Assembly (NCBI GenBank): GCA_937967755.1
Contig: CALBTA010000656.1
Span: 1-6,206 of the forward strand
Source of the DNA: an uncultured Planctomycetaceae bacterium
GTDB lineage: Bacteria > Planctomycetota > Planctomycetia > Pirellulales > Pirellulaceae
Length of the DNA stretch: 6,206 bases
Direction: 5' to 3'
The position numbers and the translations under genes are program-made. The notes under the pieces were generated by a model. That model was not told where the DNA came from and made no database searches. It saw only the letters and a program-made list of their open reading frames with translations. The stretch's first letter is position 1; each line of letters opens with the position of its first letter. Positions 5,700 through 6,206 of the stretch are shown piece after piece.

Positions 5700-6206
5700 A
5701 TGGCTGTCCCGCTGCGCGAATTCGAGAAGGGGCTCTCTGGCTCTGGTCTGCTTTCCGCGGACGAGGTGCGCGACCTGCGGGCGAAGCTGAATCCGCCGCC
5801 GACCGACGGGGAACAATTTGCCCAGGCCCTTGTTCAGCAGAAAAAGCTGACGAAGTTTCAGGCGCAACGGGTGCTGGAGGGCAAGCCGGACGGGCTTGTC
5901 TTTGATGAATATGTGATCGTCTCCAAGATTGGCGCCGGCGGCATGGGGGATGTCTTCAAGGCCCGCCACCGCCGGATGAAGCGCTACGTCGCGGTCAAAG
6001 CCATCTCGCGCAAGGCGGTCGATTCCCCGCAGGCCGTGCAGCGGTTCCACCGCGAAGTCGAAGCCGCGTCGCAACTGGAACACCCCAACATCGTCATGGC
6101 GCTCGATGCGCGGGAGCCCCACGGTCAGCATATACTGATCATGCAGTATGTCGATGGCCACGACCTGTCGTCCTTCCATAAACAGCGCATCCGCCAGAAG
6201 GCCCAG
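5700..6206 (+). CDS. Ser/Thr protein kinase, Hanks type (5' part, cut by window edge)
   Basis: The open frame runs from the ATG at 5700 to the window end, 169 codons without a stop. Residues 1-65 form an N-terminal module (FEKGLSGSGLLSADE, then LVQQKKLTKFQAQRVLEGK) that I associate with planctomycete kinases. The kinase domain then begins: the glycine-rich loop is IGAGGMGDVF (G78-G83), the ATP-binding lysine is K100 in VAVKAIS, and the alpha-C glutamate is probably E119 in FHREVEAASQL, followed by HPNIV. IMQYVDGHDLSS is the hinge region. The catalytic HRD and DFG loops and any sensor or membrane part lie beyond the window. It should phosphorylate proteins on Ser/Thr in the cytoplasm, with unknown input and targets. 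The start is chosen because the conserved module begins right after it. It is separated from the PKS by 131 nt and seems to have its own promoter, so a link to the biosynthetic operon is not implied. Confidence 0.92.
   Translation, partial: MAVPLREFEKGLSGSGLLSADEVRDLRAKLNPPPTDGEQFAQALVQQKKLTKFQAQRVLEGKPDGLVFDEYVIVSKIGAGGMGDVFKARHRRMKRYVAVKAISRKAVDSPQAVQRFHREVEAASQLEHPNIVMALDAREPHGQHILIMQYVDGHDLSSFHKQRIRQKAQ

Noticed and set aside
5331..6179. Minus-strand open frame of 282 codons across the PKS end and the kinase
   Set aside because: It spans two real plus-strand genes plus their intergenic region and resembles no family; it is a shadow of GC-biased codons.
1..6206. CRISPR array, insertion sequence, att site or origin
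   Set aside because: No direct repeat series, terminal inverted repeats, transposase or integrase frame, or clustered DnaA-box-like sites were seen.

Overview
The window looks like chromosomal DNA of a GC-rich planctomycete (Planctomycetota, perhaps Gemmatales/Pirellulales-like). The best phylum marker is the partial gene at the right edge, a Hanks-type Ser/Thr kinase with the N-terminal module (SGLLSADE, then LTKFQAQ, then the Gly-rich loop) that I associate with this phylum. The ribosomal protein, the lipoamide dehydrogenase sequence and the type III PKS gene set fit this placement. Species cannot be fixed from sequence alone.

Layout. All genes read rightward. Positions 1-215 hold no convincing gene, but there is a strong composite hairpin (67-98) and a possible promoter for rpsD. 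rpsD (S4) occupies 216-824 and is closed by a clean intrinsic terminator (853-885). A TAGAAT-type promoter (908-936) then leads into lpdA, dihydrolipoyl dehydrogenase (1017-2453). Only 44 nt later begins a compact three-gene set: a class I SAM methyltransferase (2498-3238), an FAD-dependent oxidoreductase of the geranylgeranyl-reductase/UbiH-like superfamily (3235-4428, overlapping by GTGA) and a complete type III polyketide synthase with an intact Cys-His-Asn triad (4459-5568). After 131 nt comes the 5' part of the kinase (5700 to the window edge), whose putative -10 box lies so close to the ATG that its mRNA may be nearly leaderless.

How the genes work together. The methyltransferase, flavoprotein and type III PKS very likely form one biosynthetic operon. 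By analogy with the Streptomyces griseus srsABC set (PKS, methyltransferase, flavin hydroxylase), the PKS would extend a fatty acyl starter with malonyl units to an alkylresorcinol or alkylpyrone, and the other two enzymes would methylate and oxidise it, giving a phenolic or quinone lipid. I recall a published link between a planctomycetal type III PKS cluster and alkylresorcinols but cannot verify it here, so the pathway class may not be new. The position behind lpdA without a visible terminator, the non-canonical flavin-site residue and the promoter architecture are the points most worth checking.

No tRNA, rRNA, CRISPR array, insertion sequence or long repeat was found.
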